Assembly (NCBI GenBank): GCA_047495785.1
Contig: JBLDXI010000021.1
Location: forward strand, 2,170,001-2,234,000
Reading direction: 5' to 3'
Origin: Lepidodermella squamata
Taxonomy: Eukaryota; Gastrotricha
DNA: 64,000 bases
A program made the position numbers and the translations under genes. This document shows positions 59,892 through 64,000 of this stretch, piece after piece; the first letter of the stretch is position 1; every line of letters begins with the position of its first letter. Below the pieces are notes generated by a model, which saw only the letters and a program-made list of their open reading frames with translations, did not search any database and was not told the origin of the DNA.

Positions 59892-62835
59892 ATGGCCTCT
59901 GAAGCGTTGCCGAGTGACTCGCTGCTGCCCACGCCGCCCGGGGTGACGCGCATCGGGTCGTTGCCGATTCGCAAGCCCAACTACAGCCGGCGAACGTTGT
60001 CGGCCGGTGGGCGGCTGGTCGGCGGCGCTTCGCCCGTCGACAGCGTTTTCATCCCTGCGACGCCGTCTGGGGATAGCGAGGCCGATTTACTGCATCGGCG
60101 ACGCCTTTCAACATCAGTTAAGCACCTTACCAAAGCCGTCATCGCTCTTGCCGTGATTTTCGCCCTGCTCTTCGTCATCGCTATAGTTTTCTTCGTTATG
60201 TACGTCGCTACCAACTACACGAAGCGTGTTCATCGAATATCAGCTCCTTTAACCGGATCTTATCAAGTACCATCCGAATTTGAGCTCGAAGACTGCTGGT
60301 CGCCAAACTCAACGAACCGTAGCCGAGCTTGCCACTTGGTCGAAAACATGAAGCTCTATCTCAACGAAAGCGTCGATCCTTGTCACGATTTTTACGAATA
60401 TGCTTGCGGGAATTTTATCGAATTGACGAATTTGAATGAAACAGAGCCATCGAGATCAGTGCTGCAAATGACAAATTATAAGATCGACCAGCAGCTGCTA
60501 GGCATTTTACGAGATTCCAATAATCAGACCAATATTTTAGAAAGCGAAGCTGAAATAAAAGCGGCGCGATTCTTCAAATCCTGTCTCGATCTTAGTTTGT
60601 TGAACCAGCGAGGCGAGGAAGAGGCTGTCTCTTTGATCAGGGGCAGTGAAGAGCGTTTTGACTGGTACGTCATCGGCATTGAAAATCTCGGTGTTTTGAG
60701 CAACGAAGTGTTCCCGGACGACGCTTGGTCGCTCGAAGATGCACTTGTTCATTTGATCACGAAATCAACATTCAGCCATGGCTTGTTCAAGCTCTACGTT
60801 CGCCATGATCGATTGGATCCAACTAGAAATTTGCTAGCTATCGACTCGCCTGATTTGACTCTGGTAAATTCGATCTCTGTTATACTTGGAATTTTTTTAT
60901 TTAGTTTGTTATTTCAGGGTCCGCCTCAGCTTTACATGGAGGATTCAGCGAATGATCACCTGAGAGATTACTTTTATTTCTATTTAATCAAACTCGCGAA
61001 TCACTTTGCGTCGGAATCTCTCGAAAAAGATGTCAACTATGAAACACTTCGCGAAATTATCGACTTCGAGCAACAACTTGTTGATGTAAGCCATATTACA
61101 GTTATAATGGCTCCTATATGTCTTTTATTTTTAGGTCAAAATTTCCATTCATCCTGTTAACGAGCATTTAGTGGGAAAGTATCGAACTTTATCAATGAAA
61201 GAGCTTCAAGCTGAATGCCCCATCGTGAATTGGATGCAAATGTTTCAACGATTGATGGCGGAAGTGGGTTATGAATCATCCGAAGGCTATATCAATGAGG
61301 ATACAGTCATCATCAATCGAGATGGCGATTATCTACCGAAGTTGGCCCGATTCGTGAGATCTCAACTCACCTCGCCAGGTGGAGCTAGACGTGTGCACAA
61401 CTATTTGGTAAGTTGGGAATTTTTCTAGTCATGTCGGTAGTAAATTTCACATTCTAGACGTTTGTATCAATGCACGCCGCGGCAAAGCACTTGAGCGATC
61501 CTATTAGGAGGATTCGGTCCGATTTCGAGCTCGTGCTCAAAGGCCTTCGAGCCGACGTTGCCAAGTCGCCGCATTGGGACGTCAGGGAAGACGTTTGCCT
61601 CGATGTCACTAAAGAGTACTTTGGCATGGCGGTGTCAAAGCTTTACATCGACAAAGTTTTCGTCGAAAGCGTCGTAGCCCCTGCTGAAAAAATCGCAAAA
61701 GACATTAAAACGGCCTTTATCGATGAAATGCTGGACCCTGTCGTCGACTGGATGGACAAAGCAACTAAGTTACGAGCTACGGCAAAGGCCAGAGCTTTGT
61801 TCGTGATTTTTAAATTGATCAAAGAATGTTCCTAAATTTACCTTTTATTTACAGAATTGTCAGTTCCGGTTATCCGAATTTATTTAAAAATTCCGCGCAA
61901 CTGAATGCTTTATACCCGTTGGCGATTGGTGACGATTATGTTACAAATGCTCAACAAATTCATCGCTTAAGATTGAGGCAGCTAGTTTTCGAAGATCGGC
62001 AGCGGAAGCCGGAGCCTTTACGGTGGAAACTGCTGCCGATCAACACCGATGCAATGTACTCGCCGCTTGGGAATGTTATTTTCTTGCCTGCTGCGATATT
62101 GCAATCGCCCTATTTCAACGCGGCGGCGTTGGATGCTGCTAATTACGGAGCCTTAGGTGCAATAATAGGTCATGAAATGACGCATGGCTTTGATGTGAGC
62201 GGCAGCAACTTCGACGCGACTGGCCGGCTGGTTAACTGGTGGGACAACGCGACGCGAGACCAGTTTGACGACAAAGTTGAGTGCATGTCCGATCAGTATG
62301 GGCAGTACGAGGTTGTCGATGGGCTGAAAGTCGACGGCGAGCGAACAGCTTCGGAGAATATTGCGGATAACGGCGGTTTGGCTGCTGCCTATCGAGTAAG
62401 AAAACAATGATCAACGATGGCAACATTCTATAATTCTAAATTTTATTTAGGCATATCGCAAGAAATACGGCAACCTTCCTAGTCATGACCCATCGCCTGG
62501 TGTTGAGCTATACAGCGATAAAACTTTTTTCACGTCTTTCGCACAGGTATAAGGATTGACTTTGATGTAATCTCTCACAACGGTGTTAATTGCCTCTTCA
62601 ACAGATTTGGTGCCAAAAAGTGCGCCCGGAGCATTTAACTCTAAGCCTCGAGACCAACCTTCATACGCCGAATCGGTTTAGGTATAGGCGTTTGATTTTT
62701 AAAATGCTACCATTCTTCATCTTCAATGTTTTCAGGGTAAATGGAGCGTTATCCAATTCGTATGAGTTCGCGCGGGCGTTTGGTTGTCCTTCAGGTTCGC
62801 CTATGAATCCGAAGCATAAATGCAAAGTTTGGTAG
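59892..62835 (+). CDS. Neprilysin-like M13 metallopeptidase C
   Basis: Third paralogue. Exons 59892-60863, 60918-61085, 61135-61407, 61458-61798, 61855-62395, 62451-62546, 62605-62681 and 62736-62835 give 855 aa. A cytoplasmic tail of about 80 residues (Arg/Pro/Ser) precedes the transmembrane helix (about 82-108). The ectodomain starts at [14 protein letters not shown]. The zinc site GHEMTH is near residue 691, SENIADN follows, and the end is CKVW. The NAYY motif is DAMY here. The conserved RVIG near the C-terminus is RVNG. The donor of exon 4 (GTTCGT) is weak compared with the GTAAG-type donors elsewhere, but it is the only one found that keeps frame with the aligned paralogues. Expected role: extracellular peptide degradation. 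Confidence 0.92.
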
Positions 62836-62961
62836 CAGCGACATCGATTTATATGCATATCTGTTTTCCAATCGGTCCAACTTGTTCAAATAGAGTTTTT
62901 GAAGAATTACGTTTTCTACTCAATTTTGTACAGACAATGAAAGGAAGAGCAACAATGTTTA

Positions 62962-64000
62962 TTATGAAGTTTTTTCCTTGATGCGGTCCAGTTCGCATAC
63001 GAGACGCCCAAATTGCGGAGTTAAAAATGTTTTATCCAATACTTTTGAGGAGAACAAGCCGTGAAACATGGCGTACCGTTTTTCGGAGTAGTTACAACCG
63101 AGTTGAGCCCACTCTATAGCAGTAAAGCCACTTGTTTCAAAGTTGCTGACGTATCGCCAGTTTTTCATAACGTCAGCTAGCCACCCCGTAGCTGATGGTG
63201 TGCAGTATCCAGGTTCAGGAATTTCACACGGCCTGGAAAACATGTTTTCCCAGAATGAAGGCCTCATTCTCCTTGTTTTCACGTCATCGAAAATCTCCCA
63301 TGTGATTGCAAGGGTCTTGGTTAAATAATTATCAACAAAACCGTCCAAATCGCGAACAACATCACTCCATCGTTCAACTGCTGTTATGACAGATTTCCAA
63401 TCGTCCTCATTGCCTTCGAGACGGACAGCTGGAATCCCGCAGCGAGAGCTCACCTTGAAGTCGTAGAATGGCTCGGCAGACTTGCTAAAACACGCTAGTC
63501 TAGCTTCAGTAGACAAAGCGTTATCAGTTGAAAATTCTGGCATTAAGTCGCAAATGATCTGATCAGGCAATTTTTTCGTCAATTCGTCGAAAATCAGCGG
63601 TAAAGATGGGTTTTCGTCTGCTACGTGAATAACTCGCCTATCAAAAAAGTACTCGGGCTTCTCAATGCCCAAAATCGGCATAATCAGTTGCCAATTTTCG
63701 GTTATAAAATGTGATAAATTGTTCAAAATGACAAAATAGTACCAGTCGGGTCTGATGACGACGCCGTAATGAAGAGCCCAAGCTGTATCCATGTAATCAA
63801 GTGGTGACTTGTGGTAGAAAACTGTGCTAGTTATTCCAGGCCGAGGTATTGTTTGAGCTACGACCTTACCCGGTCGAAATCGACTGAAAATCGCGCTATC
63901 AAGCTGCTGACGGCCTCGACTCGTGTCTTTACTAGACATCACAAGCTGAAGTAGTTCGTCATGGCTCAGTAAACTCGACTTTGATTCAAGAGGTGTCAAA
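62962..64000 (-). CDS. DUF4419-family protein (5' end outside window)
   Basis: A single open frame of at least 345 codons on the minus strand, cut by the window edge, so the true start is not visible. It contains the DUF4419 signature: HYGVVIRPDWYYFVILNNLS (the family's ...SPDDVWL.I... segment) and RCGIPAVRLEGNEDDWKSVI (CGIP.V.L.G...DW), then an FW motif in PSFWENMF and a final TGWL. Function in the family is unknown. The protein is Trp/Tyr-rich with no signal or membrane segment in the visible part. It runs convergently against M13 gene C, 126 bp away. No intron was needed in this span. Confidence 0.7.
   Translation of the reverse strand, partial: LTPLESKSSLLSHDELLQLVMSSKDTSRGRQQLDSAIFSRFRPGKVVAQTIPRPGITSTVFYHKSPLDYMDTAWALHYGVVIRPDWYYFVILNNLSHFITENWQLIMPILGIEKPEYFFDRRVIHVADENPSLPLIFDELTKKLPDQIICDLMPEFSTDNALSTEARLACFSKSAEPFYDFKVSSRCGIPAVRLEGNEDDWKSVITAVERWSDVVRDLDGFVDNYLTKTLAITWEIFDDVKTRRMRPSFWENMFSRPCEIPEPGYCTPSATGWLADVMKNWRYVSNFETSGFTAIEWAQLGCNYSEKRYAMFHGLFSSKVLDKTFLTPQFGRLVCELDRIKEKTS

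Overview
The window is eukaryotic nuclear DNA from a small invertebrate. Genes are split by many short GT-AG introns (mostly about 45-110 bp), and the gene set is animal: Slit, CLUH/Clueless, CASC3/Barentsz, GLE1, an aminergic GPCR and neprilysin-family peptidases. Short introns, close gene spacing, an operon-like 58-bp gap between HEMK1 and GLE1 with a splice-acceptor-like sequence, and a tandem M13 peptidase family suggest an ecdysozoan. A nematode (perhaps an enoplean/dorylaimian type) fits best, but a tardigrade cannot be excluded. This placement is inference; I see no rRNA, tRNA or spliced-leader RNA gene that would settle it.

Layout. 1-1930: mostly non-coding. 1934-5142 (minus): HEMK1-like release-factor methyltransferase followed closely by GLE1. 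6171-15305 (plus): CLUH/clueless, six exons, with a 3.1-kb repeat-bearing intron. 15306-18711: intergenic, with a 1.24-kb pogo/Tigger-like non-autonomous element. 18712-20524 (minus): M17 leucyl aminopeptidase (NPEPL1-like) with an apparent 1-nt frameshift. 20525-23455: intergenic with a hairpin MITE-like repeat. 23456-26134 (plus): CASC3/Barentsz. 27041-30628 (minus): aminergic class A GPCR with a giant second extracellular loop. 33980-41205 (minus): complete Slit, 11 exons, 1619 aa. 44735-46853 (minus): single-pass Ig-domain membrane protein. 47455-47893 (minus): small secreted protein. 50181-62835: three tandem plus-strand neprilysin-like M13 genes (A, B, C), with a small orphan membrane protein gene between A and B and a minus-strand OTUD3-like gene between B and C. 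62962-64000 (minus): DUF4419 protein running off the window.

How the genes relate. HEMK1 and GLE1 may be co-transcribed. The three M13 genes are clear paralogues with mostly shared intron positions and an intact zinc site. The OTU-like protein inside their array keeps the OTU scaffold but appears to have lost all three catalytic positions, and is the most unusual item here. The other genes are unrelated neighbours: an axon-guidance ligand, an EJC subunit, a mitochondrial mRNA-binding protein and a receptor.

Gene models were built by eye: exon joins were chosen where GT/AG sites kept frame and family homology. Total coding lengths are divisible by three in every multi-exon model except the aminopeptidase, which is off by one nucleotide.
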